Assembly (NCBI GenBank): GCA_020438445.1
Contig: JAGQUO010000013.1
Location: 1-35,802, forward strand
Length of the DNA stretch: 35,802 nt
Reading direction: 5' to 3'
DNA from: Solirubrobacterales bacterium
GTDB lineage: Bacteria > Actinomycetota > Thermoleophilia > Solirubrobacterales > 70-9
Positions 1-7,862 of the stretch are shown here, piece after piece; the first letter of the stretch is position 1; the number at the start of each line of letters is the position of its first letter. The translations under genes and the position numbers were made by a program. The notes beneath the pieces are model-generated. The model saw only the letters and a program-made list of their open reading frames with translations. It had not been told where the DNA came from and did no database searches.

Positions 1-75
1 CCCTTCGGAGCTCATCGAAGTCGCCGAGGATAGAGGCTGCCGTCCGTCCCGAGGCCCGTCGGCAGCGTGGATGCG

Positions 76-81
76 TAGCAT
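76..81 (+). promoter_or_regulatory. Possible -10 box of the thiolase gene
   Basis: TAGCAT has the TANNNT form seen before many genes here. It would place a transcript start near 88 and give a leader of about 55 bases containing the AAGGAG ribosome site. No clear -35 is visible. The rest of 1-143 shows no gene I can support. Confidence 0.3.
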
Positions 82-130
82 TCTGCAGGCACCTCTCTAT
101 CCACCGGGAGTTCCACCTCTCGTCCTGACC

Positions 131-136
131 AAGGAG
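131..136 (+). promoter_or_regulatory. Shine-Dalgarno site of the thiolase gene
   Basis: AAGGAG lies 7 bases before ATG 144 and fixes that start. It is one of few strong ribosome sites in the window. Confidence 0.75.
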
Positions 137-143
137 TTACTCG

Positions 144-1310
<1,167 letters not shown>

Positions 1311-1341
1311 AGCCGTTCGTTCAGGAGGGCGGTGGGGACCC

Positions 1342-1389
1342 GCACCGATCGGGATTTTGCCCATATGGCGGCAATATCCCGATCGGTGC
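1342..1389. repeat. Long inverted repeat (20-base arms, one mismatch)
   Basis: Arms at 1342-1361 and 1370-1389 are reverse complements at 19 of 20 positions, around an 8-base spacer that contains CATATG. The element is richer in A/T than its surroundings. It lies 31 bases after the thiolase stop and just before the -10 box of the DUF4126 gene. It could terminate the thiolase transcript, although no T-run follows, or it could be an operator overlapping the -35 region of the next gene. Confidence 0.85.
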
Positions 1390-1398
1390 CGGGATCCT

Positions 1399-1404
1399 TA
1401 GGCT
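1399..1404 (+). promoter_or_regulatory. -10 box TAGGCT for a leaderless DUF4126 transcript
   Basis: TAGGCT ends 6 bases before GTG 1411, so transcription would begin at or next to the start codon. There is no Shine-Dalgarno sequence. The same hexamer precedes the genes at 19503 and 34008. Confidence 0.55.
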
Positions 1405-1410
1405 GCGCGC

Positions 1411-2010
1411 GTGGACCTGGGCGCCACCATCTTCTCGACCGGGTGGGCCTCGGGGGTCAACTCCTACGCGACCGTGCTCGTGCTCTGCCTGCTCGGGCGC
1501 GCCGGGGTCGGCGAGGTGCCCGAGGGTTTCGATCAGAACTGGGTGCTGTACGCGGCGGCGGGGATGTTCGCCGTCGAGTTCGTCACCGACAAGGTCCCGT
1601 TCCTCGACTCCGCCTGGGACTCGTTCCACACCGTCGTCCGGCCGCTGATCGGCACCGTCCTCGGGTTCTCCTTCGCGGGCGAGCAGGGGGTCGATGGCTT
1701 CGAGGAGGCGCTCAGCGGCGGCGCAGCGGGCCTCACCGCGCTGGCCAGCCACTGCGTCAAGGCCGGGCTCCGCCTCGGCGTCAACACCTCGCCGGAACCG
1801 GCCTCGAACATCTTCGTCAGCCTGGCCGAGGACGGAACCGTCGCCGTCGTCACCGTGCTCGCGATCGAGTACCCCGAGCTCGCGGCGCTGATCGCCGCCG
1901 TGTTGCTGATCAGCGGCGGTCTCCTGATGCTGCTGCTCTGGAAGAAGGTCGTCCGGCCCGGCTGGGTCCGCCTCCGTGGGCACTACCGCGGTCGGCGGGG
2001 CGTCCCGTGA
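1411..2010 (+). CDS. DUF4126-family membrane protein
   Basis: This 199-residue hydrophobic protein matches my memory of the DUF4126 family. It has an N-terminal TGWASGVNSYATVL segment, a central FVTDKVPFLDSAWD stretch, and glycine/alanine-rich membrane segments. A hydrophobic helix near the C-terminus (about residues 150-180) is followed by a basic tail. The family has no established biochemical role that I know of. GTG at 1411 is chosen because TAGGCT sits 6 bases upstream, the spacing seen at many leaderless starts here. The following AIM24 gene has its own ribosome site and possible promoter, so co-transcription is not required. Confidence 0.8.
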   Translation: MDLGATIFSTGWASGVNSYATVLVLCLLGRAGVGEVPEGFDQNWVLYAAAGMFAVEFVTDKVPFLDSAWDSFHTVVRPLIGTVLGFSFAGEQGVDGFEEALSGGAAGLTALASHCVKAGLRLGVNTSPEPASNIFVSLAEDGTVAVVTVLAIEYPELAALIAAVLLISGGLLMLLLWKKVVRPGWVRLRGHYRGRRGVP

Positions 2011-2045
2011 ACGCCTCGCCCTCCGGGCCGGCCGCCGATAGCCAA

Positions 2046-2051
2046 TAGGCT
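2046..2051 (+). promoter_or_regulatory. Possible -10 box TAGGCT upstream of the AIM24 gene
   Basis: TAGGCT lies 32 bases before ATG 2084. A transcript from it would have a leader of about 26 bases containing GGAGGT. This contrasts with the tightly spaced leaderless boxes elsewhere. Confidence 0.4.
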
Positions 2052-2071
2052 GCCGACGCAACTTGAATCGC

Positions 2072-2077
2072 GGAGGT
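2072..2077 (+). promoter_or_regulatory. Shine-Dalgarno site fixing the AIM24 start
   Basis: GGAGGT, 6 bases before ATG 2084, favours that start over an in-frame TTG at 2063, which has no ribosome site. Confidence 0.7.
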
Positions 2078-2083
2078 GCTGGG

Positions 2084-2815
2084 ATGTCACTCGAAGGGTC
2101 GCTGGCGGGGCTGAAGGAGACCGAGGGCGGAGGGTCCTTCTCGCTTCAGAACTCGAAGATGCTGAAGGTCGAGCTGGCCGATGCCACGGTGCAGGCGAAG
2201 CTCGGGTCGATGGTCGCCCACCAGGGCGAAGTCGAGTTCGAGCACGCCGGCAGCGGCGGTATGGGCCGGTTCATGAAGAAGGCGATGACCGGCGAGGGCA
2301 CCGACCTGATGAAGGTCTCCGGCACCGGCGAGGTCTTCCTCGCCGATTTCGGCCAGGACATCCAGCTGCTCCGGCTCGAGGACGAGGCGATCACGGCCAA
2401 CGGCGCCAACGTCCTGGCGTTCGAGGACGGGATCGACTGGGACATCAAGAAGGTGGAGGGAGTCTCGGGGATGCTCGGCGGCGGCCTCTACAACATGCAC
2501 CTGTCCGGTACGGGCTTCGTCGCGATCATCTCCGACGGCCCGCCGGTGCTGATCGAGGTGGACGGCGAATCGACCTTCGCCGATCCGCAGGCGGCGATCA
2601 CCTGGTCCAGCGGGGTCACCTCCTCGGCCAAGGCGGACGTCAACATGAAGACGCTGATCGGCCGCGGTTCGGGCGAGACCGTCCAGATCAGCTTCTCCGG
2701 CCGGGGCTGGGTCCTGATCCAGCCCTCCGAGGGCAGGGTGACGGGGACCGCGGCGGGAGGCAGTGGGAGCAGCGGCGGCGCGGCAGGCGGACTCGGCAAG
2801 CTGCTGGGCGGCTGA
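2084..2815 (+). CDS. AIM24 family protein
   Basis: The 243-residue product resembles the AIM24 (TIGR00266/DUF124) family: repeated beta-strand segments with glycine turns. Examples are [13 protein letters not shown] near residue 45, [17 protein letters not shown] near 90, [20 protein letters not shown] near 145, and [20 protein letters not shown] near 205. It ends in a glycine/serine-rich tail from about residue 225 that is probably disordered. Bacterial members have no firm function; the mitochondrial namesake affects inner-membrane organisation. No signal peptide is visible, so it is probably cytoplasmic or peripheral. The TrpB2 gene starts 23 bases after its stop with its own ribosome site, so the two may share a transcript. 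Confidence 0.85.
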   Translation: MSLEGSLAGLKETEGGGSFSLQNSKMLKVELADATVQAKLGSMVAHQGEVEFEHAGSGGMGRFMKKAMTGEGTDLMKVSGTGEVFLADFGQDIQLLRLEDEAITANGANVLAFEDGIDWDIKKVEGVSGMLGGGLYNMHLSGTGFVAIISDGPPVLIEVDGESTFADPQAAITWSSGVTSSAKADVNMKTLIGRGSGETVQISFSGRGWVLIQPSEGRVTGTAAGGSGSSGGAAGGLGKLLGG

Positions 2816-2824
2816 ATCTCGACG

Positions 2825-2830
2825 AAGGAG
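2825..2830 (+). promoter_or_regulatory. Shine-Dalgarno site fixing the TrpB2 start
   Basis: AAGGAG, 7 bases before ATG 2838, supports this start. The reading frame stays open further upstream, but that part overlaps the AIM24 gene. Confidence 0.7.
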
Positions 2831-2837
2831 AAGTCCG

Positions 2838-4199
2838 ATGAGCGAACAGACCAAGTACATCCTCGGCGAAGACCGGATTCCCACGAGCTGGGTCAACCTG
2901 ATGCCCGACCTGCCCGGCGAGCCGCTGCCGCCTCTGAGCCCGGCGACGATGGAGCCGGCCGGGCCGCCCGACCTCGCGCCGATCTTCCCGATGGCGCTGA
3001 TCGAGCAGGAGGTCTCGGCCGAGCCCGAGATCGGGATCCCGGACGAGGTCCGGGAGATCTACTCGCTCTGGCGGCCGACGCCGCTGTTCCGCGCCCGGCG
3101 CCTCGAGAAGGCCCTCGATACCCCGGCGCACATCTACTACAAGTACGAGGGCGTCTCACCGGCCGGCTCGCACAAGCCGAACTCGGCGATCCCGCAGGCC
3201 TACTACAACCGCGAGGCCGGGATCCGCAAGCTCGTGACCGAGACCGGAGCGGGCCAGTGGGGCAGCTCGCTCGCTCTCGCCTGCAAGCTGTTCGGGCTCG
3301 AGTGCGAGGTCTTCATGGTCGGCGTCTCCTACGACCAGAAGCCGTACCGGCGGGCGATGATCGAGACCTGGGACGGCACCGTCCACCGCAGCCCCTCCGA
3401 GCTGACCGAAGCCGGACGCTCGCAGTCTTCGCATTCGAGCGGGAGCCTAGGGATCGCGATCTCGGAGGCGGTCGAGGTGGCGGCCGGCGCCGACGACACC
3501 AACTACTCGCTCGGCTCGGTGCTGAATCACGTCTGCCTCCACCAGACGGTGATCGGGCAGGAGTGCATCGAGCAGCTCGAGCTGGCCGGCGAGTATCCGG
3601 ATGTCGTCATCGGCTGCGTCGGCGGCGGCTCGAACTTCGCCGGCGTCGCGTTCCCGTTCCTGCGCAGGAAGCTTCGCGAGGGCGGGGAGACGCGCTTCAT
3701 CGGCGTGGAGCCCGCGGCCTGCCCGACCCTGACGAAGGGCGAGTACCGCTACGACTTCGGCGACACGGTGGGGATGACGCCGCTGATGCCGATGTACACC
3801 CTCGGGCACGATTTCGTGCCGCCGGAACTGCACTCCGGCGGGCTGCGCTACCACGGCGACTCGCCGCTCGTCAGCGCGCTCGTCAAGGCCGGCGCGGTCG
3901 AGGCGCAGGCGGTCGCGCAGACCAGTGCCTTCGCCGCCGCGGTCCAGTTCGCCGGCCTCGAGGGCATCCTGCCGGCGCCGGAGCCGTCCCACGCGATCAG
4001 GGTCGCGATCGACGAGGCCGAGGCGGCGCGGGAGGCGGGGGAGGAGCGCGTGATCCTGTTCAACCTCTGCGGCCACGGTCACTTCGACATGTCCGCCTAC
4101 GACGCCTACCACCGGGGCGAGCTGACCGATCTCGAGTTCTCGGAGAGCGAGATGCAGGCGGCGCTCGCGAGCCTCCCCGAAACGCCGTCGATAGCCTGA
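2838..4199 (+). CDS. TrpB2-type tryptophan synthase beta chain (PLP enzyme)
   Basis: This 453-residue fold-type II PLP enzyme condenses indole, or a related nucleophile, with serine. The PLP lysine is K113 in [11 protein letters not shown]. The phosphate-binding loop is [11 protein letters not shown], and [18 protein letters not shown] and [10 protein letters not shown] are typical of the TrpB2 (TIGR01415) branch. It is longer than TrpB1 (about 400 residues), with an N-terminal extension carrying a proline-rich stretch near residues 25-50. No trpA lies beside it, which is usual for TrpB2 enzymes. They may work alone, for example salvaging indole. The FKBP gene follows 7 bases after the stop. 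Confidence 0.9.
   Translation: MSEQTKYILGEDRIPTSWVNLMPDLPGEPLPPLSPATMEPAGPPDLAPIFPMALIEQEVSAEPEIGIPDEVREIYSLWRPTPLFRARRLEKALDTPAHIYYKYEGVSPAGSHKPNSAIPQAYYNREAGIRKLVTETGAGQWGSSLALACKLFGLECEVFMVGVSYDQKPYRRAMIETWDGTVHRSPSELTEAGRSQSSHSSGSLGIAISEAVEVAAGADDTNYSLGSVLNHVCLHQTVIGQECIEQLELAGEYPDVVIGCVGGGSNFAGVAFPFLRRKLREGGETRFIGVEPAACPTLTKGEYRYDFGDTVGMTPLMPMYTLGHDFVPPELHSGGLRYHGDSPLVSALVKAGAVEAQAVAQTSAFAAAVQFAGLEGILPAPEPSHAIRVAIDEAEAAREAGEERVILFNLCGHGHFDMSAYDAYHRGELTDLEFSESEMQAALASLPETPSIA
4192..4197 (+). promoter_or_regulatory. -10 box TAGCCT for the FKBP gene
   Basis: TAGCCT overlaps the last codons of the TrpB2 gene and ends 9 bases before ATG 4207. It has the spacing of a near-leaderless promoter, so the FKBP gene may have its own transcript inside the apparent operon. 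Confidence 0.4.
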
Positions 4200-4206
4200 C
4201 CGGCCC

Positions 4207-4734
4207 ATGGAGCGCTCCCCCCATGCCGCAAAGGTCCTGATCGGTGCCGCGATCCTGCTGGTCGCGGTCGTCGCCGCCGTCCTGATCGCCCGCAGCGGCG
4301 GAGGCGACGACTCGGGCGGGGCGGATGCGATCTCGACCGACACCTCGGTCAAGCCCGACGTCCCGGCCCAGTCCGGTCCGCCGCCGAGCGGCCTCGAGTC
4401 GACCGACGTCGTCGACGGCGACGGCGACACCGCCGAGACCGGCGACACCGTGACGGTCCAGTACGTCGGCGTGGACTACGAGACGGGAGAGCAGTTCGAC
4501 GCCTCGTGGGACAACGGTCAGCCGTTCACGTTCAAGCTCGGCAGCGGCCAGGTCATTCCCGGCTGGGACCAGGGGGTCACCGGGATGAAGGTCGGCGGCC
4601 GGCGCGAGCTCATCGTCCCGCCTGACCTCGCCTACGGAGCCCAGGGATCGCCACCGGCGATCGGCCCGAATGCGACGCTCGTCTTCGTGATCGACCTGCT
4701 CGACGTGAAGTCCGGCGGCTCCCCCAACGGGTGA
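4207..4734 (+). CDS. Membrane-anchored FKBP-type peptidyl-prolyl isomerase
   Basis: The 175-residue protein starts with a short charged stretch and one membrane helix at about residues 9-28. A low-complexity Ser/Gly/Asp/Pro linker follows to about residue 75, then an FKBP domain of about 95 residues. Family marks are VQYVGVDYETGEQFDASW, the active-site run SGQVIPGWDQGVTGMKVGGR, PPDLAYG, and the final strand LVFVIDLLDV. The domain should face outside the membrane and catalyse cis-trans isomerisation of prolyl bonds in exported proteins. No lipobox cysteine is seen, so an uncleaved anchor is likelier than a lipoprotein. It converges with the acyl-CoA dehydrogenase gene across a 24-base gap. Confidence 0.92.
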   Translation: MERSPHAAKVLIGAAILLVAVVAAVLIARSGGGDDSGGADAISTDTSVKPDVPAQSGPPPSGLESTDVVDGDGDTAETGDTVTVQYVGVDYETGEQFDASWDNGQPFTFKLGSGQVIPGWDQGVTGMKVGGRRELIVPPDLAYGAQGSPPAIGPNATLVFVIDLLDVKSGGSPNG

Positions 4735-4738
4735 TCCC

Positions 4739-4754
4739 GGCCGGCCGGCCGGCC
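4739..4754. repeat. (GGCC)x4 palindrome between convergent genes
   Basis: Four tandem GGCC units lie between the FKBP stop and the acyl-CoA dehydrogenase stop. The run is self-complementary and could fold in transcripts from either side, so it may help end transcription. No T-run follows on either strand. Confidence 0.6.
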
Positions 4755-4758
4755 TGAG

Positions 4759-6510
4759 TCAGTCCTCGAACAGCGCGTAGCCGTACGCGCCGCGGCGGGC
4801 GGCGAGCTTCGCGATCGCGATCATCCGCTCGTCGTCGTTGTCGTCGAGCGCGCGCAGGTTGCCCTCGACACGCCTCGCCGCCCGCGAGCAGAAGGTGTCG
4901 GCGATGTAGCGCTCCTGCCCCGAGGGCTCGACGCCGTCGGCGTCGAAGATCGACGTGACGCGGCTCAGGACCGCGACCTGCGCGTAGACGTCGGCGATTG
5001 CATCCGCGAGCCGCTTCTGCGCGAGCTGTCGCAGGGTCACGTCCTTGCGGTGCTCGCGGATCAGCCCCTCGGTCGCCGCCGCCAGCTCCTTGACCTGATC
5101 GCCGACGGAGTCGGCATGCGCGGAGAGCTCGGGATGAGCCCTCCCGATCCGGTCGGGCCGGACCTCGCGCTTGACGCGACCGGCGGCGTAGTCGGCGAGG
5201 ACGCCGATCGACCGGATCGGATCGCCGAGCCCGATCTCGCCGAGCCCGGAGAGCCGTTCGCCCACCGGCTTCATCGCCGAGAGGGCGATGAATGCGCGCA
5301 TGACGTCGTTGGCGCCCTCGAAGATCGGGAAGATCCGGATGTCGCGCATGATCTTCTCGTAGGGATCGGTGCGCATGTAACCCTCCCCTCCGCGCAGCTG
5401 CAGGGCGCGGTTCGCCGCGTACCAGAGGAACTCGGTGCCCGACACCTTGCAGATCGCCGACTCCAGCGAGTAGTCCTCGACGCCGCTGTCGACGAGGCCG
5501 CAGGTCAGGTAGGCCATCGACTCGAGGCCGAAGAGGTAGCTGACCATCCAGCCGATCTTCTCCTGCACGAGCTCGAACTCGGCCAGGGACTGTCCGAACT
5601 GGCGCCTCTCCTTGGCGTGGTCGATCGTCAGGTCGATCAGCTTCTTGGCCGCTCCCACGGATCCCGTCCCGAGCCCGATCCGGCCGTTGTTGAGGATCGA
5701 CATGGCGATCCTGAAGCCGTCGCCGGGATCGCCGAGGACGTTCTCGGCCGGCACGCGGACGTCGTTGAAGTAGAGCCTCCGCAGGTCGTTGCCCCTGAGG
5801 CCCATCGTGTCGTAGCGCTCGCCCACCTCGAAGCCGTCCATCCCCTTCTCGAGGATCAGGGCGATGTGGCGGTCCTCGCTGCCGACCTCGGCCCGGGCGA
5901 AGGCGGTGAAGACCTCCCCCTTGGAGCCGTTGCCGATGTAGCGCTTCTCCCCGTTCAGCACCCAGGAGCCGTCCGGCTGCCGCACCGCCCGGGACCGCAG
6001 GTGGTAGGCGTCGGAGCCGGCTTCCGGCTCGGTCAGCGCGAAGCCGGCGAGCTTGCGGCCGGCCGCGAGGTCGGGCAGGAAGCGCTCCTTCTGCTCGTCG
6101 GTCCCGAACAGGGCGATTCCCTTGTAGCCGATCGACTGGTGGACCCCGAGGACGATCGAGAGCGTCGCGTCGATCTGGGCGAACGTCTCGAACACGCGCG
6201 CGTATCCGGTCTGCGAGAGGCCCTGGCCGCCGTAGCGTTCGTCGACGTAGAGCCCGCAGAGTCCGGCTTCGCCGAGCTCGCGGATGTGCTCGTCGCCGAT
6301 CCAGCGGTCCTCCTCGACCCGGCGGTGGTCGATCGCATTGCCGATCTCGCGGGCACGCGCGCAGAGCTCGCGGACCTTGACCTGCTCCTCCGCGTCCGGC
6401 TCCGGCCACGGGAACACCATCTCCTCGTGGATCTCACCCAGCAGCAGCGACTTGGCGAACGACGAAGCCACCTCACCGCTCTCCGGCTTCTCGACGACGC
6501 TGGACTCCAC
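4759..6510 (-). CDS. Acyl-CoA dehydrogenase (VLCAD/FadE-like, long C-terminus)
   Basis: This 583-residue flavoenzyme introduces the alpha-beta double bond in acyl-CoA. Visible marks are LTEPEAGSDA and NGEKRYIGNG of the middle beta domain, a long alpha domain with RRQFGQSLAEFELVQEKIG, and the FAD/CoA region LRGGEGYMRTDPYEKIMRD. IFEGANDVMR holds the likely catalytic glutamate, at the VLCAD position. About 150 extra C-terminal residues place it in the larger VLCAD/ACAD9-like class. The frame is open far upstream, but GTG 6510 is chosen because AAGGAG lies 7 bases before it and the protein ends begin to align there. The LhgO-type gene lies 65 bases upstream on the same strand. An electron-transfer flavoprotein is presumably encoded elsewhere. 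Confidence 0.9.
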   Translation of the reverse strand: MESSVVEKPESGEVASSFAKSLLLGEIHEEMVFPWPEPDAEEQVKVRELCARAREIGNAIDHRRVEEDRWIGDEHIRELGEAGLCGLYVDERYGGQGLSQTGYARVFETFAQIDATLSIVLGVHQSIGYKGIALFGTDEQKERFLPDLAAGRKLAGFALTEPEAGSDAYHLRSRAVRQPDGSWVLNGEKRYIGNGSKGEVFTAFARAEVGSEDRHIALILEKGMDGFEVGERYDTMGLRGNDLRRLYFNDVRVPAENVLGDPGDGFRIAMSILNNGRIGLGTGSVGAAKKLIDLTIDHAKERRQFGQSLAEFELVQEKIGWMVSYLFGLESMAYLTCGLVDSGVEDYSLESAICKVSGTEFLWYAANRALQLRGGEGYMRTDPYEKIMRDIRIFPIFEGANDVMRAFIALSAMKPVGERLSGLGEIGLGDPIRSIGVLADYAAGRVKREVRPDRIGRAHPELSAHADSVGDQVKELAAATEGLIREHRKDVTLRQLAQKRLADAIADVYAQVAVLSRVTSIFDADGVEPSGQERYIADTFCSRAARRVEGNLRALDDNDDERMIAIAKLAARRGAYGYALFED

Positions 6511-6517
6511 GGGACGA

Positions 6518-6523
6518 CTCCTT
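6518..6523 (-). promoter_or_regulatory. Shine-Dalgarno site fixing the acyl-CoA dehydrogenase start
   Basis: Read on the minus strand this is AAGGAG, 7 bases before GTG 6510. It decides the start within a much longer open frame. Confidence 0.7.
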
Positions 6524-6575
6524 CGGTCGGGCTGCGCTCCGGTCCGCCGACGGTACTCGACGGCCTCTGATCCAC

Positions 6576-7811
6576 CTACCCGGGCGGGGTGGTCTCCGAA
6601 ACCCGTTCCAGGCGGTCGGCGATCAGCTCGGCGAGCGCCAGCGAGGAGGTGGCGGCCGGCGATGGTGCGTTGCGGACGTGCACGGCATGCTCGGTCTCGG
6701 AGACGACGAAGTCGTCGACCAGGGAGCCATCGCGTGCGATCGCCTGCGCCCGTACTCCCGAATGATGCGAGCGCTCGACGTCCTCGCGGCGCAGCTCGGG
6801 GACGTAACGGCGGCACTCGGCGACGAACGAGCGGATGCTGATCGCATGTCGGAGCTCGACGATCCCGTTCCGCCAGAACCGCCGCATCATCCGCCGGGTC
6901 CCCGGCCAGGTCAGGCTCTCGAGCAGGTCGCGAGGGACGACGCGACGGAGCCGGTAGGCGTCGCGGGCGCCGACGAACAGCGCCGTCGGGCCGAGCAGGA
7001 CGTTGCCGTGGGGGTCGCGGGTCAGGTGCATCCCGAGGAACGGCAGATCGGGGTCGGGCACCGGGTAGATGTTCGCCCCGACCAGGCCCGAGCGCTCGGG
7101 GCGGAGCCGAAGGTAGGCGCCCCGGAACGGCACGACCCGGGGATCGGGGTCCGCTCCCGCGGCGACCGCGAGGCGATCGGCCCACGGCCCGGCGCAGAGG
7201 ACGACGTTGCCCGCCTCCGTTCGGCCGCGCGAATGCGCGAGCATCACCGAGCGCGTTCCGGGCGTCATCGCCCTCACCTCGCACCCGGTCACCACCCGGC
7301 CCCCCGCCGCGACGAAGTCCTCGGCCAGTGCCTTCGTGACCGCCCGGTAGTCGACGACGCCCGTCGCCGGCGAGTGCAGCGCCGCGACCCCGTTCGCATG
7401 CGGTTCGATCTCGCGAAGCTCGGCGGGCTCGATCCGGCGCAGGCCCGGAACGCCGTTGGCGATGCCACGACCCTCGAGCTCGCCGAGGCGGGACAGCTCG
7501 CTCTCGCGGGTCGCGACGATCACCTTGCCGTCTCTTCGTGCATCGAGCCCGCGCTCCTCGCAGTATTCGTAGAGGCGTCGCGCGCCCTCGACGCACAGGC
7601 GCGCCTTCAGCGATCCCGGGGCGTAGTAGATGCCGGCGTGGATGACGCCGCTCGAATGACCGCTCTGGTGAACGGCCAGCTCGTGCTCGCGCTCGAGGAT
7701 CGTCACGGTGGCGTCGGGATGCCGGCGCTGCAGCTCGCGACCGGCGGCGACGCCGACGATCCCCCCGCCGACGACGCAGATGTCGGTTCGGGCCGGGGCG
7801 ACGTCATCCAT
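6576..7811 (-). CDS. lhgO: FAD-dependent oxidoreductase, L-2-hydroxyglutarate oxidase (LhgO) type
   Basis: The 411-residue protein is a DAO-fold flavoprotein. The FAD-binding motif VVGGGIVGVAAGREL is near residue 12, followed by the LhgO-typical HQSGHSSGVIHAGIYY and the later YLRLRPE and NVLLGPTALF segments. LhgO enzymes oxidise L-2-hydroxyglutarate to 2-oxoglutarate and pass electrons to the quinone pool. Near the C-terminus GVRAQAI and HVRNAPSPAATSSLALAE match the family's FAD/substrate region. ATG 7811 is chosen because a TACCGT box lies 7 bases upstream; GTG 7820 is an in-frame alternative three codons longer. It is divergent from the PLC-like gene and upstream of the acyl-CoA dehydrogenase gene. 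Substrate assignment is by family resemblance only. Confidence 0.85.
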   Translation of the reverse strand: MDDVAPARTDICVVGGGIVGVAAGRELQRRHPDATVTILEREHELAVHQSGHSSGVIHAGIYYAPGSLKARLCVEGARRLYEYCEERGLDARRDGKVIVATRESELSRLGELEGRGIANGVPGLRRIEPAELREIEPHANGVAALHSPATGVVDYRAVTKALAEDFVAAGGRVVTGCEVRAMTPGTRSVMLAHSRGRTEAGNVVLCAGPWADRLAVAAGADPDPRVVPFRGAYLRLRPERSGLVGANIYPVPDPDLPFLGMHLTRDPHGNVLLGPTALFVGARDAYRLRRVVPRDLLESLTWPGTRRMMRRFWRNGIVELRHAISIRSFVAECRRYVPELRREDVERSHHSGVRAQAIARDGSLVDDFVVSETEHAVHVRNAPSPAATSSLALAELIADRLERVSETTPPG

Positions 7812-7818
7812 CCGGACC

Positions 7819-7824
7819 ACGGTA
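7819..7824 (-). promoter_or_regulatory. Possible -10 box TACCGT for the LhgO gene
   Basis: On the minus strand TACCGT ends 7 bases before ATG 7811, the spacing of the leaderless pattern in this window. It overlaps the alternative GTG start at 7820 and so argues against it. Confidence 0.4.
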
Positions 7825-7862
7825 TTGAGCGCCTCGCCGCCGGCGCTGGTTCAATCGTGGGC

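Noticed and set aside
1-15. Possible minus-strand gene starting at ATG 15 and running off the left edge, with TATCCT upstream
   Set aside because: Only five codons are visible, and nothing in them can be recognised.
5050-6570. 506-codon plus-strand open frame over the acyl-CoA dehydrogenase gene
   Set aside because: It is antisense shadow; the minus-strand frame has full acyl-CoA dehydrogenase motifs.
6511-7596. Upstream extension of the acyl-CoA dehydrogenase frame to 945 residues
   Set aside because: The extension overlaps the LhgO gene in another frame and shows no domain. GTG 6510 has a ribosome site and gives the family length.
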